From Sulfurimonas crateris (GTDB lineage Bacteria > Campylobacterota > Campylobacteria > Campylobacterales > Sulfurimonadaceae), in assembly GCF_005217605.1 (NCBI RefSeq), contig NZ_SZPX01000001.1, positions 248,001-312,000 of the forward strand: DNA of 64,000 bases. Reading direction: 5' to 3'. Every line of letters begins with the position of its first letter. The stretch's first letter is position 1. The position numbers and the translations under genes are program-made. The notes below the pieces were generated by a model, which ran no database searches, was not told where the DNA came from, and was given only the letters and a program-made list of their open reading frames with translations. Positions 23,895 to 33,000 of the stretch are shown one piece after another.

Positions 23895-24359
23895 ATGAAA
23901 AAGTTATTGCTAGTACTTGTCCTTTTTTTAGGACTCTTAAAGGCTGATGGGGATGTTAAAAAAGCAGTTTTTGATTTAACAACATCTGATTTGAGAACAT
24001 TTGAAAACAGAATGATAAAGGCAGTTGCGTTTAACAATTCACACTACCAAACTACTTTTAAAGAGTTGGATATCATTGTTATAGTTCATGGAGGCGCATA
24101 TAAGTTTTTTGTAAAAGACATCTCAAAAACAAAATGCAAAGAGGATAAAAAACTTCAGGCAAAAGCAAAAGAGATACATGAGAGACTTGCATCGCTTGTA
24201 AAAACGTACAGCGTAAAATTTTTAATGTGCGGCGTTGGCATGAAAGCCAAAAATATAGAAAAAGAGAATGTTTTAGAGTTTGTAGAGGTCATACCAAGCG
24301 CTATGGTAGGTCTTATTGATGCTCAAAATGACGGATATGCTTTTATTCCAATAGATTAA
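23895..24359 (+). CDS. Periplasmic DsrE-family protein
   Basis: 154 residues. Sec signal peptide MKKLLLVLVLFLGLLKADG, then a DsrE/DsrF-like fold with DIIVIVHGGAYKFFV and the conserved cysteine in VKFLMCGVGMKAKNI, ending VPSAMVGLIDAQNDGYAFI-type sequence. DsrE relatives bind or transfer sulfur on that cysteine; an exported form suits periplasmic sulfur chemistry. First gene of the block leading to the sox cluster, followed 19 bases later by the sensor gene. A second such gene lies at 33473. Confidence 0.82.
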   Translation: MKKLLLVLVLFLGLLKADGDVKKAVFDLTTSDLRTFENRMIKAVAFNNSHYQTTFKELDIIVIVHGGAYKFFVKDISKTKCKEDKKLQAKAKEIHERLASLVKTYSVKFLMCGVGMKAKNIEKENVLEFVEVIPSAMVGLIDAQNDGYAFIPID

Positions 24360-24378
24360 TGCCATACTAAAATATATT

Positions 24379-25473
24379 ATGCTAAAAAAAACCCTCCCTA
24401 TATTTTTGGTAATAATAGCCATAATAGTCTATATACTTTTCTCGTTCAGGCATGCGATAGATCAGCAAAACGTCAGTTACATATTAGATAAATTTGTCCT
24501 AGCGTTAGAATCTGAGATAAAAAGTGAGAAGATGGATGCGCTCAAGATGGCAATAGCACTCTCAAAAAACAGCGCTTTAGTTGATACTTTGGAAAATGAG
24601 GATGAGGATCTTGGATATAAGATTCTCTCGGAAATCACACAAGAGATAAAAAACTTCACTGATAAAGATATTAAAACTCAGATACTCACACATGACTACC
24701 ATATCTTTGCAAGAAGCTGGGACGATATCTATACTGGTATGCCGCTTGAAGATTTTAGAAGCGACCTTCAATATTTTAGCTCTCACAATACTCCACGCAC
24801 ATCCATTGAGACAGGACGAATGTTAAGCATTAAGACTACAGTGCCTGTTTATAGAGACAAGACTCTTTTGGGTTTTGTTGAGATTATAAGTTTTTTTGAC
24901 TCTATAACAAGCTTTTTTAAAAAAATAGGTGTTGATCTTTATGTATTGATGGATGATAAGTATTACGATATAGCCGTTTTTATGCAAAACAATGAGACTG
25001 TTGATAGGTATATCATGGCAAATAGAAACTATAATCATAACAACATAGACCTTCTTAGAAAAATCGATTTTAAAGAACTTAAAGTAAACAGAGCAATCAC
25101 TCTTGATGATGATTATGTATTTTGCGAAAATATAAAAAACGGCAATTCCGAATCAATAGGACTATTTGTGTTTGTGTTAACAAAGAGGTATCTTGAGTAT
25201 TTCAAAGAGGAGAATGATGAAACCTCATTTTTTATCAACTTTACAAAAAAGGCTCTTTATGATGTTGTAAGAGATGAGCAAAATGATGTTAGGGTTAAAG
25301 AGTTTGAGGATATAAAATCACTTATGACAATAAAAGACGAGATACCCGTGAATATGCAAAACGAATATATAAAACTTGGGTATGAGAAGTTAAACGAATA
25401 TACGAAAGAGGAGCTTATAGAGCTTGTTTTAGAGCAAAAAATCATAAAAAAAGTGGATGGAAAAATAAAATGA
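24379..25473 (+). CDS. Membrane-anchored Cache-type sensor protein without output domain
   Basis: 364 residues. One N-terminal TM helix (about 5-23), then a roughly 260-residue sensor with THDYHIFARSWDD, DFRSDLQYF, VPVYRDKTLLGFVEII and VDLYVLMDDKYYD. This pattern is very close to the sensor of the chemoreceptor at 34891 and to double-Cache domains. The C-terminal 80 residues are charged and helical (KLNEYTKEELIELVLEQKI) with no kinase, HAMP or MA domain. Its stop overlaps the ATG of the response regulator, so it seems to be the third component of the sox-linked regulatory system. Confidence 0.8.
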   Translation: MLKKTLPIFLVIIAIIVYILFSFRHAIDQQNVSYILDKFVLALESEIKSEKMDALKMAIALSKNSALVDTLENEDEDLGYKILSEITQEIKNFTDKDIKTQILTHDYHIFARSWDDIYTGMPLEDFRSDLQYFSSHNTPRTSIETGRMLSIKTTVPVYRDKTLLGFVEIISFFDSITSFFKKIGVDLYVLMDDKYYDIAVFMQNNETVDRYIMANRNYNHNNIDLLRKIDFKELKVNRAITLDDDYVFCENIKNGNSESIGLFVFVLTKRYLEYFKEENDETSFFINFTKKALYDVVRDEQNDVRVKEFEDIKSLMTIKDEIPVNMQNEYIKLGYEKLNEYTKEELIELVLEQKIIKKVDGKIK

Positions 25474-26123
25474 AGATTTTGTTACTCGAAGATGAATTTT
25501 CACTCAGAATCAGTATAAAAGAGTTTTTGGAAGATATGGAGTACGAGGTGGATGATTATGCCGATGGAATGGATGCACATGATGCAATCTACTCAAAATC
25601 TTATGATTTACTCCTCTTGGATGTCAATGTTCCTTCAATGGACGGGTTTGAGCTTTTGCAAAGCATACGCAAAGATGGGATTAAAATCCCTGCCATTTTT
25701 TTAACATCCATGACCGATGTGCAAAACCTAAATGAGGGGTATAAAAAGGGATGCTGTGATTATATTCGCAAACCTTTTGATCTCTTAGAGTTGGAGCTTA
25801 GAATCAAGCAGGCGGTGAAGAGCTTTTATCTTCAAAACGATGAACTTATCGCACTTGGCGAGGATGTATTTTACGACATGTTAAAAGGCAAGCTAAGCCA
25901 TGGGAGCGAAGAGATTATTCTTAGAAAGATTGAAAAAGATATTCTTGAAGTGCTTATTAAGAACAAAAACAGTGTTGTCTCCATGCAGATGTTTCAAGAT
26001 GAGGTGTGGGGCGACTATGTAGAGCCATCAGCAATCCGAGTTCAGATAAACAACCTAAAACAAAAACTTCCAGACGCAATCATACAAAACAGAAGAGGTT
26101 TAGGATATATCATTGAGAGATAA
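25470..26123 (+). CDS. OmpR-family response regulator linked to sox genes
   Basis: 217 residues. A receiver (1-115; MKILLLEDEFSLRIS, phospho-Asp in LLLLDVNVPSMDGF, KPFDLLELELRI) is followed by a winged-helix DNA-binding domain (130-217; LRKIEKDILEVLIKNKNSVVS, EPSAIRVQINNLKQKL, IQNRRGLGYII). It overlaps the sensor gene by 4 bases and the kinase gene by 11. The operon faces soxX, so this is the likely transcription factor for the sox cluster. Confidence 0.92.
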   Translation: MKILLLEDEFSLRISIKEFLEDMEYEVDDYADGMDAHDAIYSKSYDLLLLDVNVPSMDGFELLQSIRKDGIKIPAIFLTSMTDVQNLNEGYKKGCCDYIRKPFDLLELELRIKQAVKSFYLQNDELIALGEDVFYDMLKGKLSHGSEEIILRKIEKDILEVLIKNKNSVVSMQMFQDEVWGDYVEPSAIRVQINNLKQKLPDAIIQNRRGLGYIIER

Positions 26124-27297
26124 AAGTTATGCGATAATTTACGCATACATATACACTGCCCTTGTCGCTGTAATACTGCTTGCACCGCTGTTTATCTATA
26201 CTTCATACATGAAGAAAGTACATGATATAAAAAATGAGTTTGAACTTAAAAACAGGGCACTGTTAATCATTAAACTTATGCAAGAGCATAATTCGGATGA
26301 GGAGTATTTTGAGTACCCAAGATTTAAAACATTCAAATCAGGTCTTTATGATATCAGACAAAAAGAGATTTTCTCGCTTATAAAAGAGCCTATTAAATAC
26401 TTTATAGAAGGTTATCAAGTAGAAGATAATAGAGCTTATTATGTTATGGCACTTCCTCAAGATAGATATTTTGGCGCAAAGTATCTTGTCGTGGAGAATG
26501 AGCTCTCTTATTATGAAGTTTATGAGAAAGCTTTGGTAATACTCCTCTCCATCGTAACGCTTATATTTTTACTGAGCATACTCTTTTTGGATAGATTCGC
26601 AAAACCATTCAAAGATGTAAACAAGAAGCTTGATGAGTTTATTAAAGACTCTATTCATGAGATAAATACACCCCTTGCTATCATTAATGTCAATATCGAT
26701 CTCTTTAGCAGAAAACATGGGACAAACAAGTACATGCAGAGGATTAAAGCTTCTACAAAAGTGCTCTCAAACATCTACAATGACATGGAGTATCTTATCA
26801 AATATGACAAAATAGAGTATGAGAGAGAAAATATTGATGTAAAGAAGTTTTTAGATGAGCGCATAGAGTATTTTAGTGAAGTTGCATGCATGAAAAATAT
26901 AACAATACAAAGTGAGCTTCAAGAGGGTGTAAAGATAAGTATGAACCCAAAACAGTTTCAAAGAGTAGTTGATAACAATATATCAAATGCTATAAAGTAC
27001 TCATATGAACAAAATATTATAGAAGTAAATATGAATCTAAATGAAGAGGGCGAATGTCTGCTCTCATTTAAAGACTACGGCATAGGTATAGAAGATGTTG
27101 AAAAAATATTTCAAAGGTACTACAGAGAGAGCAGACAAGCTGGTGGTTTTGGAATAGGACTCAACATAGTCGGTTCTATCATCAAAAAAGAAAATATCAC
27201 TGTAAGTGTAGACTCAGAGCTTAAAAAAGGAACGACATTTAACTACAAGTTCCCAAAAAACCTCGTTTTTATGAATAACTCATCCACATTTCAATAA
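26113..27297 (+). CDS. Sensor histidine kinase linked to sox genes
   Basis: 394 residues from TTG 26113 (overlapping the regulator). Two TM helices (about 10-30 and 138-160) flank a short periplasmic part. The H-box is IHEINTPLAIINVNIDLF, the N-box VVDNNISNAIKYSYE, and the G-boxes FKDYGIGIED and GGFGIGLNIV. It lacks a clear HAMP domain. It probably takes its signal from the separate Cache sensor encoded upstream and phosphorylates the OmpR-type regulator. No ATG lies in frame near the start. Confidence 0.9.
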   Translation: MRDKSYAIIYAYIYTALVAVILLAPLFIYTSYMKKVHDIKNEFELKNRALLIIKLMQEHNSDEEYFEYPRFKTFKSGLYDIRQKEIFSLIKEPIKYFIEGYQVEDNRAYYVMALPQDRYFGAKYLVVENELSYYEVYEKALVILLSIVTLIFLLSILFLDRFAKPFKDVNKKLDEFIKDSIHEINTPLAIINVNIDLFSRKHGTNKYMQRIKASTKVLSNIYNDMEYLIKYDKIEYERENIDVKKFLDERIEYFSEVACMKNITIQSELQEGVKISMNPKQFQRVVDNNISNAIKYSYEQNIIEVNMNLNEEGECLLSFKDYGIGIEDVEKIFQRYYRESRQAGGFGIGLNIVGSIIKKENITVSVDSELKKGTTFNYKFPKNLVFMNNSSTFQ

Positions 27298-27303
27298 TAA
27301 AAC

Positions 27304-27325
27304 TAAATTTTACATAAATTTTATA
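27304..27325 (+). promoter_or_regulatory. Tandem 11-bp repeats upstream of soxX
   Basis: TAAATTTTACA and TAAATTTTATA abut exactly, giving an 11-base period as expected for an OmpR-family dimer. They lie 45 bases before soxX and overlap a possible TATACT -10. The adjacent regulator at 25470 is the obvious candidate ligand. Confidence 0.5.
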
Positions 27326-27369
27326 CTTCACTGTTAAACTTGTCTTCGAAATTAAAAAAAGGAGCTTAA

Positions 27370-27894
27370 ATGAAGAGGAGTTTGACTTTGTCGCTGCTTT
27401 TGGGAATAACAATTTTTGCTGCTGATTATAGCAGTGTGATTGAGGTTCCTGATGCATCGAAGATAATTCAAAAAGATTTATTACCACCTCTGGGTGTTAA
27501 TAAAATGCCTAAAGAATGTGTGACGAATGATCTAAAAGCTATTGCTAGAGGTTCATACATGTTTCATAACCTTAACGGGGGAAATGCAAAAGGGAGTGCG
27601 CCTGAGGGTTTAAGTAAAAAGCTGCCTAATGGGAAAGATAAACAGTACGGAAACTGTGTTGCATGTCACAATATAGAAGGTGCGATAGGTGGTGGAAATA
27701 TAGGACCTGACCTAACGAACTATACTGAAATATTCGTAAAAACAGGTGTTAGAGATACCGAGTATGTGTATCAGAAGATTGCAGATCCAAGGATTGACAA
27801 TCCACATACAAATATGACCGTAAATCTAACAACAAAACTCTTTAATGAAAAAGAGATATGTGAGATAACTTCATATATTTTATCAACAAAATAG
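27370..27894 (+). CDS. soxX: Sulfur-oxidation cytochrome c SoxX
   Basis: 174 residues: signal peptide (MKRSLTLSLLLGITIFAAD), a heme-binding site in GNCVACHNIEGAIGGGNIGPDL, and the axial-ligand region HTNMTVNLT, as in SoxX. It pairs with SoxA to couple thiosulfate oxidatively onto SoxY and passes electrons to cytochrome c. Preceded by AAAAAAAGGAG. First gene of soxXYZAB. Confidence 0.95.
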   Translation: MKRSLTLSLLLGITIFAADYSSVIEVPDASKIIQKDLLPPLGVNKMPKECVTNDLKAIARGSYMFHNLNGGNAKGSAPEGLSKKLPNGKDKQYGNCVACHNIEGAIGGGNIGPDLTNYTEIFVKTGVRDTEYVYQKIADPRIDNPHTNMTVNLTTKLFNEKEICEITSYILSTK

Positions 27895-27911
27895 AAAAAA
27901 AGGATATAGAG

Positions 27912-28382
27912 ATGCAAAGAAGAGATTTTTTAAGAGGATTAAGTGCAGCAGCAGCGAGTGCTATTGTTGTGTCACCTTCAGTGAGTTTTGCAGCAGATGA
28001 AAAACCACAAGGTTCAAATGCGCTTTCATATAAAGAGGCTTTAGCGGCTGTAACAGGTGGGAAAACTCCCGAGGTTTCTAAAAAAGTAGCATTAAAAGTA
28101 CCGGAAATTGCAGAAAACGGTGCGGTTGTTCCCGTAACTGTTGAGGTTGATCATCCGATGAATGAAGATGATTATGTAAAATCAATACATATATTTGCTA
28201 CAAAAAATGGTAACTCACGCTGTGTTGATGCACACTTGTCTCCAGCAAATGGAAAAGCAATGCTCTCTACACGTGTAAAACTTGGTGAAACACAAGAGGT
28301 AGCTGCACTTGTAGAGTTAAGCAACGGAACTTTTCTGATAGCTTCTCAAAGTGTTAAAGTAACTATCGGTGGATGTGGTTGA
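27912..28382 (+). CDS. soxY: Sulfur carrier protein SoxY
   Basis: 156 residues. A Tat signal with twin arginine (MQRRDFLRGLSAAAASA) is followed by the immunoglobulin-like SoxY domain. The protein ends VTIGGCG; the cysteine in the GGCG tail is the covalent carrier of sulfur intermediates. Works as SoxYZ in the periplasm. Its stop is followed by a 118-base spacer before soxZ, longer than usual for this tightly packed pair. Confidence 0.97.
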   Translation: MQRRDFLRGLSAAAASAIVVSPSVSFAADEKPQGSNALSYKEALAAVTGGKTPEVSKKVALKVPEIAENGAVVPVTVEVDHPMNEDDYVKSIHIFATKNGNSRCVDAHLSPANGKAMLSTRVKLGETQEVAALVELSNGTFLIASQSVKVTIGGCG

Positions 28383-28500
28383 TTATTTTTTAAATCTGTT
28401 AGATTGTATGAAAAATAACAAGAGGTTTTTTACCGCATTGTGCGGGTAAGACCAAAGTGCCATAGTGCTTAGCGTGAAAAATAAATAAAAAGGAAATAAA
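28383..28500 (+). promoter_or_regulatory. Structured soxY-soxZ spacer
   Basis: CCGCA TTG TGCGG forms a hairpin at about 28433-28445, followed directly by GTAAGACC, an arrangement also seen in the rpmI-rplT spacer. AAAAAGGAAATAAA before soxZ is the ribosome site. May tune the SoxY:SoxZ ratio or mark an mRNA processing point. Confidence 0.4.
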
Positions 28501-28836
28501 ATGTCAAAGAGAAAAACATTAATCAAGGTAAAACCAAATAAGTTCAAAAACGGTGATATCGTAAAAGTTAGTTTTATGGTTATGCACCCGATGGAAACAG
28601 GGCTTAGAAAAGACAAGAAAACCGGTAAATATATACCTGCTGAATATATTAAAAATGTAAAATTTGAATATAACGGCAAAGTGTTTACAAATATGAATGT
28701 TTGGGAGACACTTTCTGTAAATCCTGTACTTACTACTTACATGAAGGTTGATGGTGAGGGAACTATAAAAGTTACATTTACCGACAATGAAGGCACTGTT
28801 GAAGAGAGCAGTCAAAAAATTAAACCAAAAGGATAA
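28501..28836 (+). CDS. soxZ: Sulfur compound chelating protein SoxZ
   Basis: 111 residues without signal peptide, beginning MSKRKTLIKVKPNKFKNGDI. The VSFMVMHPMETGLRKDKKTG segment is the SoxZ hallmark (MxHPMExG). It forms the SoxYZ heterodimer and is carried out of the cell by SoxY's Tat signal. Followed 3 bases later by soxA. Confidence 0.96.
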   Translation: MSKRKTLIKVKPNKFKNGDIVKVSFMVMHPMETGLRKDKKTGKYIPAEYIKNVKFEYNGKVFTNMNVWETLSVNPVLTTYMKVDGEGTIKVTFTDNEGTVEESSQKIKPKG

Positions 28837-28839
28837 GCC

Positions 28840-29610
28840 ATGAGAAAAATATTACAAATATTGCTTTGTGCTGCTCTAGCTGTATCTTTAAGTTTTGCAA
28901 GCGAGCAGTTTGCCATGAGCGATGCAGATCGTGCAATGTATGAAGAGCTTTTAGAGAACAATCCTGCGGATATGATGCTTGCTAATGGTTCGGAACTTTT
29001 AGATGCTATGGGCTCAGAGGCTGCTTTGGCTAAATATCTAGGGCTATCTGAAGATGCGTTGCCTGTTTATTTAGCAGGTTTCCCGAGATATATTGAGAAA
29101 TTTAAAATGGTTGTAAGTATTGATCAGATGCTTCAGGCATTTATGCATGATAGCGGCAAAAAGCCGTATACACTTAAGAGTTCTGATATGTTTGACATGT
29201 CCTCTTATGTGAAGTCAATTGCGAATGAGCAGCCTATTAGTATTGATATTAATGCAAATGAGCAGATGAAAAAGACTTATGCTCTTGGCAAAGAAGTTTT
29301 TAATACAAGAAGGGGCGGGAGAGGACTTTCATGTCACAGCTGTCACAATCCAAGTGTTATAGGTGGCATTCTAAGAACACAGCCGCTACCGGATATCTCT
29401 GCAAAAGGTAATGCTTCAGCGGCAACATGGCCAGCGTATAGAATGACAAAGTCAAATCTTGCAACGTTGCAAAAGAGATTTCAGGGCTGTATGCAAAATG
29501 CACTTCTTGCGGTTATTCCTCTGGGTTCACCTGAGATGACGGCGCTTGAAGTATATTTTACTCATGAGGCAAAGGGTGCTACTATCGCTCTGCCCGGTTT
29601 GAAGAGATAG
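28840..29610 (+). CDS. soxA: Sulfur-oxidation cytochrome c SoxA (one-heme type)
   Basis: 256 residues: signal peptide (to about residue 20), one heme site in RGLSCHSCHNPSVIGG, and the catalytic cysteine ligand in KRFQGCMQNALL. Only one CxxCH is present, so this is the mono-heme form. With SoxX it attaches thiosulfate to the SoxY cysteine. AAAAGGA precedes the ATG. Confidence 0.95.
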   Translation: MRKILQILLCAALAVSLSFASEQFAMSDADRAMYEELLENNPADMMLANGSELLDAMGSEAALAKYLGLSEDALPVYLAGFPRYIEKFKMVVSIDQMLQAFMHDSGKKPYTLKSSDMFDMSSYVKSIANEQPISIDINANEQMKKTYALGKEVFNTRRGGRGLSCHSCHNPSVIGGILRTQPLPDISAKGNASAATWPAYRMTKSNLATLQKRFQGCMQNALLAVIPLGSPEMTALEVYFTHEAKGATIALPGLKR

Positions 29611-29619
29611 GGAGAGAAG

Positions 29620-31383
29620 ATGGAGATTTCAAGAAGAGATTTTATGCATATATGTGCGATTTTTGGAATCGGCGCTGCAACTTCTGCAACTGCCGCACCA
29701 AGAATGGCGTCACAAATATCGCTTAAAGATATTTACGCTTTTAAAAATACGGGAAACTTTACGCTGCTTCACATGTGCGATTTACATGCACACTTAAAGC
29801 CGCTTTACTGGAGAGAGCCTTCCACGCTCATCTCTGCGCCAAATCTTACCGGAACACCCGGTTTTTTATGCGGCGAGTCGTTTGCAAAACACTACGGCTT
29901 AGAGCCAAGCTCACTAGATGCTTACTTTGATACCCATGTTGATTTTGAAACACTAGCTAAAAAGTTTGGGAAAATGGGTGGTGTGGCACATATCAAAACA
30001 TTAGTAGACCATATAAGAAAAACAAGAGGAGCCGATAATGTTCTCTTTTTGGATTCAGGTGATACATGGCAAGGTACCGGTGTGGCACTAAAGACTAGGG
30101 GCGAAGCTATTGTCAAGGCACAAAACAATATAGGCGTAGATGTTATGGTCGGACACTGGGAGTTTACATACGGTAAAGAGCGCGTTAGAGAGCTTATTGA
30201 GATGCTTGATGGAAAGTTTATCTCTCAAAATGTTGTAGGAAACGACTCTTTCGCTGATGATTTTGAAGAGTTGATTTTTGAACCCTATACTATAGAAGAG
30301 AGAGGCGGCGCAAAGATAGGCATCATCGGGCAGTCGTTTCCTTTTACGTCGACTGCGAACCCTAAAGAGTTTACACAAGGGTGGAGTTTCGGTCTTCGCT
30401 TAGAGACACTTCAAGAGTATGTTAATGAGTTAAGAGATGAGCATAATGTTGATTGTGTCGTTGTACTCTCGCATGACGGCTTTAGCGTAGATCAGGAAGT
30501 GGCACGTAAAGTACATGGCATAGACTTTATTTTAAGCGGGCACACGCATGATCCATCTCCAAAGCCTATCGTCATTAACGGAACGGTTATAGCCATTGCG
30601 GGAAGTCATGGAAAATACATAGGACGTTTAGATATCGATGCGAAAGATGGCAAGGTAAATAACTATGAGTACAAGCTTATTCCTATTGCATCTAACATAA
30701 TTCCGGCAGATACTGAATGTGAGAAGCTTGTTGATGAGCTTTATGCGCCATATGCTTCTGAGATGAATGAAGTGCTTGGGAGAACAAAAAATATTCTTTA
30801 CAAAAGAGATACATTCTTCTCAACATTTGATCAGCTTATCAATGATGCTATCATAGATGAGATGAAGTGTGATATCTCCTTTACCCCTGGTTATAGATGG
30901 GGAACAACCGTTTTGGCGGGAGAAGAGATTTTAATGGATAATGTTTATGAAATGTGCGGTATAACCTATCCGAACGTCTACACTTTTGAGTTAAAAGGCG
31001 AGAGGATAGCAAAACTCTTAGAGGACATTGCCGATAACGTATTTAATGAAAATCCGCTCTATCAGCAAGGCGGAGATATGAGTCGGCTTGGTGGAGCGAC
31101 GTATGATATTGCAGTGGGCAATTCTACGGGCAAGCGTATATCAAATCTTAAAATTGGCGGCAAGCCGATAGATTTGAAGAAAACTTACATTGTCTCTTCA
31201 TGGGGTGGGAACTTGCAAAATGCAGGAGAAAATCTTCAAAAAGATAAGATCAGAGCGGTATATGATGTTACAAGAGATTATATCAAGCGTAAAAAAGTAG
31301 TAGATGTAAGTAATGAGGGTAACGTAAGAGTTGTTGATTATGCATGCGGATGTCCTCCAAAGGGTCAGACAAGCTGCAATTAG
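29620..31383 (+). CDS. soxB: Thiosulfohydrolase SoxB
   Basis: 587 residues. Tat signal (ISRRDFMHICAIFGIGAA). The metallophosphatase domain carries the di-manganese ligands in LLHMCDLHAHLKP, FLDSGDTWQGTG, VGHWEFTYG and LSGHTHDPSP. A 5'-nucleotidase C-terminal domain follows (about 390-570). It hydrolyses the S-sulfonate group from SoxY as sulfate. The protein ends in a cysteine-containing tail (YACGCPPKGQTSCN). Confidence 0.97.
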   Translation: MEISRRDFMHICAIFGIGAATSATAAPRMASQISLKDIYAFKNTGNFTLLHMCDLHAHLKPLYWREPSTLISAPNLTGTPGFLCGESFAKHYGLEPSSLDAYFDTHVDFETLAKKFGKMGGVAHIKTLVDHIRKTRGADNVLFLDSGDTWQGTGVALKTRGEAIVKAQNNIGVDVMVGHWEFTYGKERVRELIEMLDGKFISQNVVGNDSFADDFEELIFEPYTIEERGGAKIGIIGQSFPFTSTANPKEFTQGWSFGLRLETLQEYVNELRDEHNVDCVVVLSHDGFSVDQEVARKVHGIDFILSGHTHDPSPKPIVINGTVIAIAGSHGKYIGRLDIDAKDGKVNNYEYKLIPIASNIIPADTECEKLVDELYAPYASEMNEVLGRTKNILYKRDTFFSTFDQLINDAIIDEMKCDISFTPGYRWGTTVLAGEEILMDNVYEMCGITYPNVYTFELKGERIAKLLEDIADNVFNENPLYQQGGDMSRLGGATYDIAVGNSTGKRISNLKIGGKPIDLKKTYIVSSWGGNLQNAGENLQKDKIRAVYDVTRDYIKRKKVVDVSNEGNVRVVDYACGCPPKGQTSCN

Positions 31384-31419
31384 CCTGCAACTAAAACTTA
31401 AAATCATAAGGGATTTAAC

Positions 31420-32910
31420 ATGAAGATGATAAAGATAAGTGTAGCAGCTGCTGCAGTAGTTTCACTTTTGGTAAGTAGTGCTTTTGCAGATGATACAGAG
31501 CCAAAAAGAGTTTTAAAAAATAACATGATGGAAGTGTATAAAACGCTTCCAAGCAGTGTTGATAATCTTAGTGATGCTTTTACAGAAGGTACCTTTTATG
31601 GACGCCTGCGTATGAACGCGTTTAACTGGGATTGGAAAAATGACCAAGTAAATGATGACAATAAAGCATTCGGTATCGGCGGGAGTATGATTTACAAAAC
31701 GGCTCCGCTTCATGGCGTAAGCGCAACAGCAGGTCTTTACTACGCAAATAACCCATTCTCTTCTCTTCGTGAAGATGATGCAGATGTGGGTGACGTAAAA
31801 GCGGGTAAAGATACATTTAGCCGTTACAATGTAAAAACAAGCGGTGACTGGTCGATGGCAGTTTTGGCACAGGCATATCTTCAATATGATCTTTCTAAAA
31901 CATCATTTAAAGTAGGTCGTCAGATATTTGAGTCATTTTTAACTAAATCAAATGATACAAAAATGATTCCAAATACTTTTGAAGGTTACACCGTTACAAT
32001 AAACGAGATTCCAAAAACAAGAATCCGCGGAGCCTATTTTAACTCTCAAAAACTAAGAGACCATACTACTTTCCATGATGTTTTAACTTTTAAAGACTCT
32101 TCAGGTGAGAGCTGGAACAACAATGACGATGCTGCGGTTCATAAAGGACTCAATTATACAAACCTCAGTGCACATGGTAAGGAGGAGAACGAACTTGTAG
32201 TTGTAGATTTGAAAAACAAGTCAATCGACAATCTTGTAGTAGATGTAACATACGGCTCAGTTCCGGGTCTTCTCTCTTCACTCACGGGAGAATTTAACTA
32301 CAAAATCAAATTGGGTGACAAACTCTCTTTAACTCCGGGTGTTCGCCATATGCAACAGTTTGATAATGGTGCAGGTGAAATCGGTGGAGCAAGTTTAGAC
32401 GGTAGCCTCGCAGGTTTGACAGGAGCTAAAAGTGGATATAAAGATGCATCTACTCTTGACACATCGCTTACCATGGCACGTTTAGTTTTGACAGATGGGA
32501 TCTTTAAAGCGCAAGTCGGTTATTCGGCTGTTGCTGATGAGGCGGATATAGTCGCACCATGGAGAGGTTTTCCTACAGGCGGATATACTCGTGCTATGGC
32601 GCAGTACAACTGGAGAGCAGATACAAAAACGACTTCTGCAGAGGTTTACTACGATTTTGGCAAGGCAAAAATTTTAGACGGATTTAGCGCACTTGCACGT
32701 TACGCGATTCAAGATTTTGATGAAGATAAGCAAGCAGGCGGCGTTCAAGCAGATAGCAATATCCTGCATATAGACTTTCGTCAACAGTTTACACCGACGT
32801 TTGACGCAAAGATTCGTATGGCATTTGTTGATGCAGATGAGAGAGTAGCTGATGGTATTGACAAAGACTCTTATAACGAATACCGTTTTGAGTTAAATTA
32901 CCTCTTCTAA
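31420..32910 (+). CDS. Outer-membrane porin-like beta-barrel protein
   Basis: 496 residues. Signal peptide to about residue 23 (SSAFADD), then alternating amphipathic strands rich in aromatic and Gly residues (GGSMIYKTAPLHGVSATAGL, KVGRQIFESFL), ending EYRFELNYLF with the C-terminal Phe that outer-membrane barrels need. It resembles the OprD-like porins of Campylobacterota. It follows soxB by 36 bases, so it may admit thiosulfate or other anions for the Sox system. Confidence 0.82.
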   Translation: MKMIKISVAAAAVVSLLVSSAFADDTEPKRVLKNNMMEVYKTLPSSVDNLSDAFTEGTFYGRLRMNAFNWDWKNDQVNDDNKAFGIGGSMIYKTAPLHGVSATAGLYYANNPFSSLREDDADVGDVKAGKDTFSRYNVKTSGDWSMAVLAQAYLQYDLSKTSFKVGRQIFESFLTKSNDTKMIPNTFEGYTVTINEIPKTRIRGAYFNSQKLRDHTTFHDVLTFKDSSGESWNNNDDAAVHKGLNYTNLSAHGKEENELVVVDLKNKSIDNLVVDVTYGSVPGLLSSLTGEFNYKIKLGDKLSLTPGVRHMQQFDNGAGEIGGASLDGSLAGLTGAKSGYKDASTLDTSLTMARLVLTDGIFKAQVGYSAVADEADIVAPWRGFPTGGYTRAMAQYNWRADTKTTSAEVYYDFGKAKILDGFSALARYAIQDFDEDKQAGGVQADSNILHIDFRQQFTPTFDAKIRMAFVDADERVADGIDKDSYNEYRFELNYLF

Positions 32911-32923
32911 AATAAAAAAAAGA

Positions 32924-32976
32924 GTTGTTTTGAGCCGCTTATTTTTCTCTCCTATTTTTATAAGCGCCAAAACAAC
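32924..32976. terminator. Large hairpin after the porin gene
   Basis: GTTGTTTTG (32924-32932) and GCTTAT pair with ATAAGC and CAAAACAAC (to 32976). A-rich sequence precedes it, so a T-run exists only when read on the minus strand. On the plus strand it probably protects or ends the sox-porin mRNA. Confidence 0.55.
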
Positions 32977-33000
32977 CATGATTGAGTAGGCGGATATTTT

